Shown one piece after another: positions 32,041 to 44,000 of a stretch of DNA of 64,000 nt. This DNA is from Alviniconcha marisindica (lineage: Eukaryota; Mollusca; Gastropoda; Provannidae). Position numbers and translations under genes: made by a program. The stretch covers positions 67,001 to 131,000 of the forward strand of contig JABMCL010001079.1 of NCBI GenBank assembly GCA_018857735.1, in the 5' to 3' direction. The notes under the pieces are model-generated. The model did no database searches. It had not been told where the DNA came from and worked only from the letters and a program-made list of their open reading frames with translations. Numbering within the stretch: position 1 is the stretch's first letter; each line of letters begins with the position of its first letter.

Positions 32041-33540
32041 CAGGCTCAGGAGCTGTGTGAATGTCGAGGTGGCCGTCCTGGGCCACCCCAACCATTGTAG
32101 GGTACTTGTTCATAACTTTAGCCGTCCCTAATAAGCCTCATGGTTTCTGTGGGCGTAAAGCAACATTGAAACACGCCTTGGGAGATCAGGAGCCGTGTGA
32201 AAGTCGAGGTGGACGTTCTGGGCTCCCGTCCCTAATAAACCTACGGTTTCTGTGGGCGTGAAGCAACACTTTAACCAGCCTTGAGAGAGTTACCAGTGAG
32301 AAGCAACTTGAGTATAATCATCATTTGGCAGCCTGAGGGAAACATCCGGTCAGCCAGTAAACACGCCGGATCCAATTCGCATCCGATCCGGATTGGCTCG
32401 GAAGCGTTGGCCAGAACCATGGACCTATATATACAGGTCCATGGCCAGAACTGAGCCCATAGTTCAGGAGCTGTGTGAGAGTCGAGGTGGCCGTCCTGAG
32501 CTGTCCGTCCTAACGAGCCTTCTGGTTTCCATGGACGTAAAGAATTATTGAACCGTGCTTCGGCATTGGTCTCAGCTTGTCCTAATATGTCAGCCGACAT
32601 CTGAGGACATTAGCATCACTTCATCATCATCAGAACTGAGCCCATAGTTCAGGAACTGTGTGAGAGTCGAGGTGGCCATCCTGGGCTGTCCGTCCTAACG
32701 AGCCTTCTGGTTTCCATGGACGTAAAGAATTATTGAACCGTGCTTCGGCATTGGTCTCAGCTTCTCCCTAATATGTCAGCCGACATCTGAGGACATTAAG
32801 CATCACTTCATCATCATCAGAACTGACCCCATAGTTCAGGAGCTGTGTGAGAGTCGAGGTGGCCATCCTGGGCTGTCCGTCCTAACGAGCCTTCTGGTTT
32901 CCATGGACGTAAAGAATTATTGAACCATGCTTCGGCATTGGTCTCAGCTTCTCCCTAATATGTCAAGCCGACATCTGAGGACATTAAGCATCACTTCATC
33001 ATCATCAGAACTGAGCCCATGTCGGAGTGATCGAGGTGGCCATCCGGCTGTTCCGCCTAACGGCTTCCTGGTTTCCATGAACTGTAAAGATTATGAACCA
33101 ATGTTCCGGGCATGGTCTCGCTTGTCCCTAATATGTCACTGGACCACTCTGATGGACATAAGCATCACTCAGTCATGAAAGTAGAAACTGGAGAGCCGGA
33201 TGATTTGCACACTGGCTTGCTCCGGCCGATCCGTTTGGCCAAACCTGGAACAGTTAGCCAGAACCAAATCGGATCCGGGCTGGTTTTGCACAATATGATC
33301 CGGACCACCTGTGGAAGAACGCAACCGAGTCTGAAAGTGAGAAACTGGTAACGCCGGGGCTGGTTGCGTCCGGCCAGAACTGGGCCCGACGATTCCAGCA
33401 CACCCGGCGGCGGCCTGATTGCTTCCAGACCAGTAATACAATATACTTTTAGCCAAAACCTGACCAGTCAGTCCACGTTACAGTTTGTCCCTAATATGTC
33501 AACCCGACATCCGAAGTCATGAAGCTCCACATCATCATCA
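32041..33540 (+). repeat. Cluster of SINE-like repeats, partly tandem (~190-bp period)
   Basis: Five or more related units are recognised by GAGCTGTGTGAGAGTCGAGG, CTGGTTTCCATGGACGTAAA, GCTTCGGCATTGGTCTCAGC and CTAATATGTCAGCCGACATC, ending in (ATC)n. Full units lie at about 32458-32640, 32650-32822 and 32836-33010, a diverged one at 33010-33175, and 5'- or 3'-only pieces at 32045-32280 and 33477-33540. Other copies lie at 46060-46225 (reverse), 61325-61415 and 62600-62710. There is no coding. Confidence 0.85.
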
Positions 33541-33627
33541 GACAGTTCAAACCGGACCCGGGCCGGTTTTGCACAATATGATCCGGGACTTCTTTGGAAG
33601 AACGGAACCGAATCGGACGCGGCATCA

Positions 33628-33692
33628 CCGACTGGCCGTAGCCATAACTGGCTGTAGCCATAACTGGCTGTAGCCATAACTGGCCGTAACGA
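33628..33692. repeat. 16-17 bp minisatellite
   Basis: Three to four copies of GGCTGTAGCCATAACT lie in tandem. The surrounding 33180-33720 is moderately GC-rich with repeated CGGATCC-like words but no recognisable gene. Confidence 0.85.
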
Positions 33693-33931
33693 AAACGCTT
33701 CTGAATCGGATCCTGCAAGTTGACTGCACGCAGCTGCTGCCAAATAAGCGTCATTGCCAAACTCCAAGCACTGGTTTACAACATCCTTCCTTCTTTCTTG
33801 GAGGAAGATGCCGGAAAGCGATGCTTGGAGTGTGCGTCATTGCCTCGGGATCCACCTGAAGCGGGGATGTCCAAACACTCAGTGACTGGCCAGACGGTGT
33901 ACTTGTGTCTTCAGGGCTCGACATGCATGTA

Positions 33932-34150
<219 letters not shown>

Positions 34151-34519
34151 CAAAAAACAACCACCACCACCCACCCAAAAAATCGCTCGACGTCACCGAA
34201 TGTTCGCCTGTATGTTTCACTGTCCACGATACGAACTTTGATTGGCGGTTGGTTCAAAGTGAACTCAGCTCACTGTCGCCGCAAAGGTAACTTACTCAGT
34301 TTGCCGCCTAAACATTTTCTTTCTTTTCTGCGCCACCCTTGGCACTGACAAGACTGGCGACTCCATTCTCTCTCTCCCTCCTCTCCTCCCCTCCCCCATC
34401 CTTTCGGAATTTTTGCAGTCGTGGGTGTTTCTGTAGATTACAACTTGAATTTCGGACCATTTCAGTTTCTTGAGAAACAACTGACTGCCTGTGGAAATGT
34501 GAGCTGTGGAAGGAGAAAG

Positions 34520-35690
34520 GAAACCGGGGGGGGTGGGGGGGGGGGGGGGTGGGGGGTAACATGTACTAGAACAAGAAGGAAAAGAAGATACACGTACACA
34601 CACTCACACAAGAAAAACAGTAATAATAATGATATTAATAACACCAACAGTAATAGTACACTGTGGTTAGTGCAAGTTGTCTGTCATGCAGTTCTCTCCC
34701 CTCTCTCTCCTCCTGTATGCGTGCATGCATGCGCGTGTCAGTATGTGTTGTGTATGTCTGTGGGTATGCGTATGTCATTGTGTGTGTGTGAGCATTCATG
34801 CCCGTCTCCCCCCCCCCCCCCCCCCCCCCCCCCACCTTTAAAAAAACAAAAACTTATGCATTTCAGTACCATGACATGCAATTATCAAAAACACTATTTC
34901 ACACCACCGATGTAACTGCCTATTTGAATGACACAAAAATAAATCAAACAGCCTCGAGAGAACAAGGTAAGCATTGGAAATGGTTTTTCGGTATCTTATC
35001 CAGGCAGTAGACAACAAAACAGTTGGCTGAGGTTGGTGAATGAATGGGAAGCAAGTAATGGTAAAAGAAGGGGGGGAGGGGGTCAGAAAAAGGGGCAAGT
35101 AAAGGGAATGATGGGGAGGAGGAAGGGGGACAGGAGGATGTATGTGACAAAAGGGAATGGATTATTGGACGAGTAAAAGGGATGGGGGAGGGGGTTAAGG
35201 CATGGAGGGATGGTTGGGGGTGCATATAGGGCACAGTAGTAGACGAGGGCGTAGTGGCGATGGGGGCGGGGGGAGAGCATGGGGGGGGGGGAGGGTGTAG
35301 AGGGATGGCGGGTGACATAGGGTGTATAGGGATAGGGGGATGAGAGCACAGATGGGAGGGGGGTGCATAGAGAGAAAGGTGGGGGGGGTGGGGAGGTAGG
35401 AGGGAGGGGAGGGCATAGAGGGGATGGGGGTGTAGAGGGAAGGGCAGGCTTTGGGATGGGGGGGGGGGGGAGGGGTAGCAGAGGGATTGGGTCAGAGTGT
35501 AGACGGATGAGGGGGTTAGGGTAAGAGGGGATGTGGGGTTAGGATGTAGAGGGGATGGGGGGGGGGGGGGGGCGGGTAGGGTATAGAGGGGATGGGGTTG
35601 GTGGAGGGAGGGTGCAGACGGAATGGGGCGGTGGGGTTCAGGCTTGGAGAGGGGGAAGGGAGGATGATTTTTTTTAAATGGAAAAAAGAA
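34520..35690 (+). repeat. G-rich degenerate repeats with poly-G/poly-C runs
   Basis: Poly-G-like runs occur at 34527-34556 and poly-C at 34807-34833. From about 35065 to 35680 the plus strand is built of loosely repeated GGGATGGGGG, GTAGAGGGGATGG and similar words with almost no cytosine. Many runs of three or more G lie close together, which favours G-quadruplex formation on the plus strand. No protein is supported. Confidence 0.85.
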
Positions 35691-36102
35691 GAAGGGTAAA
35701 TCGACTCCACTATTCTTTTTAAATATAATATTCCACCAGAAAACGCCACAGGTAAATCAGTTCCACATTACCATTCTTTTTAAATATTCTAACATTCTGT
35801 CAGCCTGGGCAGTCCATAAAATGACCTAAATAATGTATGTACATGTGCGCAAGCATGTGGGTATATACATTATTTTTTTTGGTGTGTGTGTGTGTGTGTG
35901 TCTGTGTGTATAATTTTTCATACTTCATCATCCTAATTAGAACTTTTTCCTACAGGAAATTCAGGTTGTTTTCCCAGTGGCAAGCCAGTTGTAACTGCTG
36001 TGCTACTCACCTAAACTAATCCATATGTTACTGTATCTCCTATCACAACATTCAAAAACTACGGATAGAGACAAAACCAGACAGCCAAATTAGAGGAATG
36101 TC

Positions 36103-36108
36103 TTTATT
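36103..36108 (-). terminator. AATAAA polyadenylation signal of PSAP
   Basis: TTTATT on plus reads AATAAA on minus, within TGAATAAAGAC. It implies a PSAP 3' UTR of about 1.6 kb from the stop codon at 37671-37673. The 3' UTR holds a poly-C run at 37561-37574 and otherwise no recognised element. Confidence 0.5.
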
Positions 36109-37670
36109 CAAAAAGAAAAAAAATGTTGCAGTAGTAAACACACTAATTAAAACAGAAAGCAAATATGAAAACAGCAGACATGTAATTCTGCTGGTATGAG
36201 ATTTGATGTTGACAGCTGGTATTACTTGTATGAGATTTCTTGTTGACAGTTCCTCACAAAACCTGCTCGTAAAAGGGCAGGTGCCAGTAGATTCCAAATG
36301 AGATGGTGTTGATTATTGTTAAAACAGCTGTGCAACGAAAGTCAAGTTCTGACCAGCAAATTTACAACTCTCACAACTTTAATAGGTGCTCTTGCCTGCA
36401 ATCAAAGTCCAAACTATTCCATTCGAAATTACATGTATCATGATTAGAAGAAGAAAAAGAACACCCATCAAGAACAACGAGAAAACATGATTCTCCTACA
36501 AGCAGGCAAAAGATAACAAAAGCACACACAAACATTAATATATCACATGAAAATGGTAAACTCTTCATACACATACACACGTATCAAAACCAAAAATACA
36601 CTATTCATTATAAAAAATAAAAATAAAGATTCAGCCAAAAGTTGATCATACAAAAATTTAAGTCCATACTTTCAGATCACTTCCTTTGCACAATGCATTT
36701 GTACTGCAGCCCTATAAACATCACACCTCTCTGAAGCCATCACATTTTGGGCTGTCTGTGAAGCCCTCTGTTTTGGGCTGTCTGTGAAGCCCAAGATTTA
36801 TCCCCAGATGCTTGAACAGATCTATGCACAATGTCCTTGAAGTGGTTCCGTTCCTCTGCTAGAACTTGGGTGGTGTGACTCTCAGCCAGGAGAGATTTTG
36901 TGTGTACAACCATTTTCCTGTACATGCTCAAATGCATAAATTCAATGTCCCCCATTGTTAAGCAGCTGCATGTTGATTCCCAGGTCTACACAGTTTTAGC
37001 TCACATGTTTGACACAATATTAAGATGTTGCACTCCAAAATTTAAAGTTGTTTAGACACAAAAAATGGACATGTATGGAGCTCTTATATGATCATCTCTT
37101 AGCTCAGCATACTTGTTATTTCACTTTCTCAGCATTCCAGCACCACCTCTTCCTCCTCTGTTGCATATTTACATTCTGGATGGCAGATACCCTTGTATTC
37201 TTGAAATACACCTTCAGTAGAGGAAAAGCCACAATGGCATCAAACAAAACAGTCACAGTTCAATGTCAGTTTCATTTTAAAGCAACGTGAGCAAGTTTTG
37301 AATAAGGAAAAGATGCACACACACTAATCAGACTTGCTTCAATACTAAATAATGAAACTGAAAAGGAAGCAAACACTGGTTAATATAATAATAGCTAAAC
37401 AGAAAACAGAACTGAAGGGAAAAAAATCACCTTTCGCAGGTGTTTTTTTGGGGGTGTGTGGTAAAGCTATGTTACAGTGTTAGTTTCAGATCTATGGACG
37501 ATATAGGTGAAGAAAGAAAATCCAGTGAAAAACACTGTGCAACAATCTGCAATATTCAACCCCCCCCCCCCCCCAAAATACTGACACACTGCAATGATGG
37601 ATCCTACAAACACATGTCAGACAAACGGTACGGAGGTGTGTAGAAACCCCCCAATTTTTCTTTCTTCGTC

Positions 37671-40600
37671 TTAGGCCTCCTTTTTGAGATTGTAGTACTT
37701 GACACAGTGGTCCACAGCCTGCAACACAGACAACACACATACATCAGTGTCACATGGTGCTATTTTGAGTCGGAAGGGGGGGGGGGGGAGGAGAGGGAGA
37801 GAGAAGAAAGAGAGAGAGTTCAAGTCTGTGATTTTGTGTGCCATACTTTCTGTGCATGTGTACAGCATTACATTTTCCCTCAGATTTGACTGCTGAATCT
37901 TGAAGGAGGCAGTGCCCTTGTCTGTGACTAAAACCTGCCATACATGCTTTTTTGCACACTGATGTTGTAAGCATGTGTCAGTCAAAAATGCAATCTGCAA
38001 ATCATGCACTGACCTTTTCAACTCAGACAAATAACATACGACATGACAAATAACATGATACAAGAAAAGGGAATTTGAACAATCTCTAGCCATACTGTCA
38101 GACATTGACAATATATCGTAACACACTGGTTAAGCCATGCAGTGAACAAAAAAGGGAAGCGCGCTGTCCCACCACTGCTAAGCAAATGACCAACTTTACT
38201 TTGCCCTACCCGGAAAGCATAACCAGTCAGATCCTTTACTAGAACAGTGTCTGTAACTGTAATGTGGAAACCAGCAGAGGCAGACTCTGGCCTGCAGACA
38301 TACCCCACACTCCTTGGCATTCTCCATGCTGGCGCACCAGTAGCTGGGGCCATAGGTGCACTTATCGGAGCCCAGGAGATTGGGCCTGGCAGGCTGCAGC
38401 ATAGCCAGGGGATGGAACTTGAGGGGGTGGATTGGCTGCTGGCTCTTGTTGCTGCTGCACAGCCTCAGGCCCTGAAACACACAGCAAGAGTGTCAGGCTG
38501 CTGTAGAATGGCACAGGCTGTGGAGCAAACAGTATTATTAAGCTGGGTGACAAGGCAGGGCTGCTTGCTCTCATTGCTGCTACTACACAGAGACAGCCCC
38601 AGGCACTGAAAAACACAGCAAGAGTGTTAGGCTGCTGTGGCATGGCACAAGCTGTGGTGTAAACTGTATTTCACTGGATAGCAAGGAAGGGCTGCCGGCT
38701 CTTCTTGCTGCTGCTGCTGCTGCTGCTGCACAGACAGCCCCAGGCCCTAAAAACACACCCAGAGTGTCAGGCTGCTGTGGCATAGCATAAGCAGTGATGT
38801 AAACCATATATTAAGCTGGATGACAAGGCAGGGCTGCTTGCTCTCATTGCTGCTGCTGCACAGACAGCCCCAGGCCCTGAAAAACACAGCCAGTGCCAAG
38901 CTGCCCTGGCATAGCACATTGTGCCTCACTGGATGACATGGGCAGGCTGCTGACTATTCAGGCTTGGGGCCTGAAAAACAGCCAAACTGTCTCAGCTGCT
39001 GTGGCACAGCATAAACTATGGTGTAAACCATACATCTTATTGGATAACAAAAGGCAGGCTGCTGTTCCTTGTGAACAGTCACAGTCATTTGTTCATAGTC
39101 GCGTGTGACTACGTAGAGCACAGCGAGTCTGCTTTGAGAGATGAGAACAGCAGCGCTACATAAAAGTGATCAATCAACCAGCACACAGCCTGTGTCCAGC
39201 TGTCCATGGTATTATATAGCATGGATTGTGGTGTTAACCAGGCCTCACTGGATGACACGGTGGGACAGCTAATGATCATATGCTGCAACTATTTGTCTGC
39301 TGCTGCATCACTTTCCAGGCGGTTTCATACACAGTGGTTTAAAGCATGACTCAAGGACTATCTGATCACTGAACAATCAAATATGAATCATCCAGACAGA
39401 GCTAATCCAAGTGCTGCCTGGTTTTCAAAGATGCAAACCCCCTTTTAAGACTGTGATTTGATTTACTGTTTCTAAACTTAAAGCCTGTGGAAATATCTCC
39501 AATATGAAAGATTTTTCTTTCGCTCCCCCCCCCCCCCCCCCCCTTTCAAAAACAACAACAATCTACAGGATAGCAGTTTTTTGGGTATAATCTGACAAGA
39601 TGTGTGTAAACAAAAGTGGTCTGACATAACAGGTGTTCCCTCTCACAAGATGTGAGGTAGTACCACAAGCACATCCTCACTCCATGCCACCAAGGGGAAC
39701 CACATGCACCAATACCGACATTCAACCATCTACAAACACAAACAAACTAAAATCACAATTTTCATAATACACGATAAATTCTCACACAGCCCTCCATAAA
39801 ATTCTTTGGGCAGAATGTGCGCAACAAGCACAGAGACTTACACTGCAGATCTTGACGGGATCATCATACTGGGCCAGCAGGTTGATGATGGCCGGGGAGA
39901 AGGCACTGATCAGCTCATCACACTGAAACACCAACAGTGACACAAACCAGGTCAGCATGCAACATTCACTCAGCAACACAACGAAAACTGAAGGATGGGT
40001 TGTGGCAGCCTGCAAAATTGTTTGCAGGCTGCAGCCTAGGCTTGTCTGTTTCACATGACATGACGACTGGTAATACAGTGTTAGAACAATGAGTATGGTC
40101 ATAAAACAGAGGGCTACTGCAGGCTGCAAAGAACAGCTTCTTCCTATTTCTGTTCTCATCCAGCTCTATGTTCTGTCTCGCCAATCCCACTCATCTGCTC
40201 ATACTTAACTCCTTCGTCTTCCTTCTGCTCACCTCAAGTCTTCTGGTTGATGCGCCTTCTTCTATCAATGTTTTTTTAATTCTGGAGCAATCTACCCTAC
40301 TCTTTCCAACTCTTCTTCCATAGTGTCATTTAACTCTGCCCTCAAGACCCATCTTTTCTCCTCTTAGACTCTGAATGCCTTGCTTGTGCGCATGTGTGCT
40401 TGCCATTGGTTTCATGTGTGTGTTAGCTGGATGTGATGAGAGGGATGTTGAAGAGAGGGATGTTGAACTAAGTGTTGTAGTGTGTTTACCTAGTTAGCAG
40501 GGTTTATTGTGCTTGGGTAGTGTATGTATTTTGTTGATCTCATTGTTTTTGTATCGTCTGCTTTGGGCTCACATTTGGTGTAAGCGCCTTACAAATACTC

Positions 40601-41045
40601 GTTTAATAATAATAATAATAATGAAAATTTGTAAAGCGCCTACCCTGCGGCTCAAAGCGCTGAACAAGCATACACACATAATGTACATCAAGATGGAAAA
40701 TGTTAATTTTTATTTTTTATTTTTTTAAAATGTATATATCAACAAGTGTTTTACATTACATTATGACAGAACATATTACCTCAAGCCAGCAGGAGCAATA
40801 ATCACCACCACTTCCAAACACCTTTCCTTTTTCTTTTCTCAATATTCCCCTTCCCTTGACAAAGGTGAGCAGCAAAGCACTTACCAGCCCTTTGTCGCTG
40901 GCTGGGACCAAGTTGCACACCTTATCAAAGAGCTGTTCAATGATCTTCTCATTGTTGGGATCATCCAGTACAGACTTGAGGTACCCCATCACGGTCTCAC
41001 AGACCTGGCACAGCTCACCACCTTTCACAGGCATCTCAAGCTTCC
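37671..41045 (-). CDS. PSAP: PSAP exons 16-19: fifth SapB domain and C-terminal SapA domain
   Basis: SapB 5 reads [56 protein letters not shown] and GLRLC. The SapA domain follows with [21 protein letters not shown], split by an intron before [15 protein letters not shown] and the stop. The linker between them is Pro/Leu-rich. The acceptor of exon 18 (38471) is the first of a family of tandem copies that extends upstream in the intron. Confidence 0.93.
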
Positions 41046-44000
41046 CTGAAACACATCCCAGATCATCATTTGCTGACACTTGTCATCCTGATGGTCCTTT
41101 GCTCAGCCTTTACGGCAACAGAATGAACTAGCAATGATTATGAATCATTCCAATGTGGCATAGCTTGCAAGAAAAATCACAGCTCTTGGCTCTGGTTCTT
41201 TAATTTGTATTTACTTATTTTTTATACATAATAATTAATATAGATATTCTTGGATTTTAACATCCTACCAACCCATACAGGTCACCTCAGGCTGACACAT
41301 TATATATAAATATTAAAAATGACCAACATTACATAAACAATGTCAATCACAAGCAGGCAATGGGAAACAAAGGAACAAAATAAACATGTCCATTACATAA
41401 ACAATGTCAATCACAAGCAGGCAATGGGAAACAAAGGAACAAAATAAACATGGTCCAGGATAATATCTCAGTAAAATCAAAGAAAAAGAGAAAGAAAGAA
41501 AAGAGGGATCAAACTGCCATTCAGTGTCCCCCTCCACAGCAACGCAATGACCCGCACATGGGGCAGGAGCACTCTATGGAAGGGGGCAGAGGTCAAGCAT
41601 GCCACGCAATGACCCGCACATGGGGCAGGAGCACTCTATGGAAGGGGCAGAGGTCAAGCATGCCACGCAATGACCCACACATGGGGCAGGAGCACTCTAT
41701 GGAAGGGGGCAGAGGTCAAGCATGCCACGCAATGACCCGCACATGGGGCAGGAGCACTCTATGGAAGGGGCAGAGGTCAAGCATGCCACGCAATGACCCG
41801 CACATGGTGCAGGAGCACTCTATGGAAGGGGCAGAGGTCAAGCATGCCACGCAATGACCCGCACATGGGGCAGGAGCACTCTATGGAAGGGGCAGAGGTC
41901 AAGCATGCCACGCAATGACCCGCACATGGGGCAGGAGCACTCTATGGAAGGGGCAGAGGTCAAGCATGCCACGCAATGACCCGCACATGGGGCAGGAGCA
42001 CTCAGTGGAAGGTGCAGAGGTCAAGCATGCCACACAATGACCCACACATGGTGCAGGAGCACTCTATGGAAGGGGCAGAGGTCAAGCATGCCACGCAATG
42101 ACCGCACATGGTGCAGGAGCACTCAGTGGAAGGTGCAGAGGTCAAGCATGCCACACAATGACCCACACATGGTGCAGGAGCACTCTATGGAAGGGGCAGA
42201 GGTCAAGCATGCCACACAATGACCCACACATGGGGCAGGAGCACTCTATGGAAGGGGGCAGAGGTCAAGCATGCCACGCAATGACCCGCACATGGGGCAG
42301 GAGCACTCTATGGAAGGGGCAGAGGTCAAGCATGCCACGCAATGACCTGCACATGGTGCAGGAGCACTCAGTGGAAGGTGCAGAGGTCAAGCATGCCACA
42401 CAATGACCCACACATGGTGCAGGAGCACTCTATGGAAGGGGCAGAGGTCAAGCATGCCACGCAATGACCTGCACATGGTGCAGGAGCACTCAGTGGAAGG
42501 TGCAGAGGTCAAGCATGCCACACAATGACCCACACATGGTGCAGGAGCACTCTATGGAAGGGGCAGAGGTCAAGCATGCCACGCAATGACCCGCACATGG
42601 GGCAGGAGCACTCTATGGAAGGGGCAGAGGTCAAGCATGCCACGCAATGACCCGCACATGGGGCAGGAGCACTCTATGGAAGGGGGCAGAGGTCAAGCAT
42701 GCCACGCAATGACCTGCACATGGTGCAGGAGCACTCAGTGGAAGGTGCAGAGGTCAAGCATGCCACACAATGACCCACACATGGTGCAGGAGCACTCTAT
42801 GGAAGGGGCAGAGGTCAAGCATGCCACGCAATGACCTGCACATGGTGCAGGAGCACTCAGTGGAAGGTGCAGAGGTCAAGCATGCCACACAATGACCCAC
42901 ACATGGTGCAGGAGCACTCTATGGAAGGGGCAGAGGTCAAACATGCCACGCAATGACCTGCACATGGTGCAGGAGCACTCTATGGAAGGGGCAGAGGTCA
43001 AACATGCCACATTGCCTCACTCACCAGGCTGAGGTTTGTCACCCATACATACACCCAGGGCAGTGCAGATGGCTTTTGGGGCCAGATCCTCCAGGAGAAA
43101 TTTGACCACAGTGACGCCATACTTGGAGACAAAAGCATTGCACTCTTCCGACACTGTTTGGGGCAGCAGGTGGCACACACGCTCCAAAGCGGTGACGATC
43201 TCTTGCTGAAAATGGCAAGCAGTCCAAAAGTTGTAATTGACAGTTGCACTGGTCTACTCTGCTCACACTGACTCAAACAGTCTGGACATTAAATTCATGG
43301 GCAATATTAAGTGAAATATACACGACTTCAGAAATTTCCAGTAAACAGACATCTGCACTAGAAACAGAATAAAAGAACACACACACACACAAAGTAACAA
43401 AAACTCCTCTTTGGAGTCAACTACCCCTACTGATTACTGTGTGTATGCTAATGGAAGGGTGAAGCAGGCTGACACCACTCACAACCATGTCAAAACCCAC
43501 TGATAAAAAAAAAAAATCCTACCAGCAAACCACATTATAAACGAATGTTACAGATGTAAAATGTTGATTGTATGATGAAGCTAGCAGGCTGGAAATAGGC
43601 AACAACAAACAAGCCACAGCCAGAGGTTCCTCAGTTTTATTCCTTCTTCAGTGGCATCGGCTAGAGACAGTTGGTGCAGTCTCTCACTTTTTCTCGTGCT
43701 CTCAACATCTTTGAGAGATGTCCAAAATAAAATGACACATAAAAGAATGATTACAACTGAATGACGTCACATTCCTCCCCACACACACAAAAGAAGACAA
43801 CGCGAGTGATGCTGACAGACAGAGTGACATACAGAGTACAGTAACACAAAGACAATGTGCAGATGAACTCTGTTACACAGAACACAACTAAAACATCAAA
43901 CAAAAACGGGGCTTGAACAGGTTTGCAGCTTCATGACTGACAGAGGAAACCGGAGCCAAAAGCAGCACGGGCATGAACTCTGTTACACAGAACACAACTA

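Noticed and set aside
34944..35749. Pro/Ser/Leu-rich minus-strand frames
   Set aside because: They arise from the G-rich plus-strand repeat block; composition is fully explained by the repeat.
36740..36955. 71-residue minus-strand frame in the PSAP 3' UTR
   Set aside because: It follows the PSAP stop codon and lies before the poly(A) signal, with no homology; chance frame.
38247..38609. 120-residue plus-strand frame across PSAP exon 18
   Set aside because: Antisense to a confirmed coding exon and its repeat array.
41450..42834. Repetitive plus-strand frames over the 61-bp array
   Set aside because: These are minisatellite translations broken by frameshifts at unit-length changes, antisense to PSAP and within its intron.
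41544..43010. CRISPR-like array appearance
   Set aside because: Units are contiguous repeats without unique spacers, in an animal gene intron, with no cas genes.
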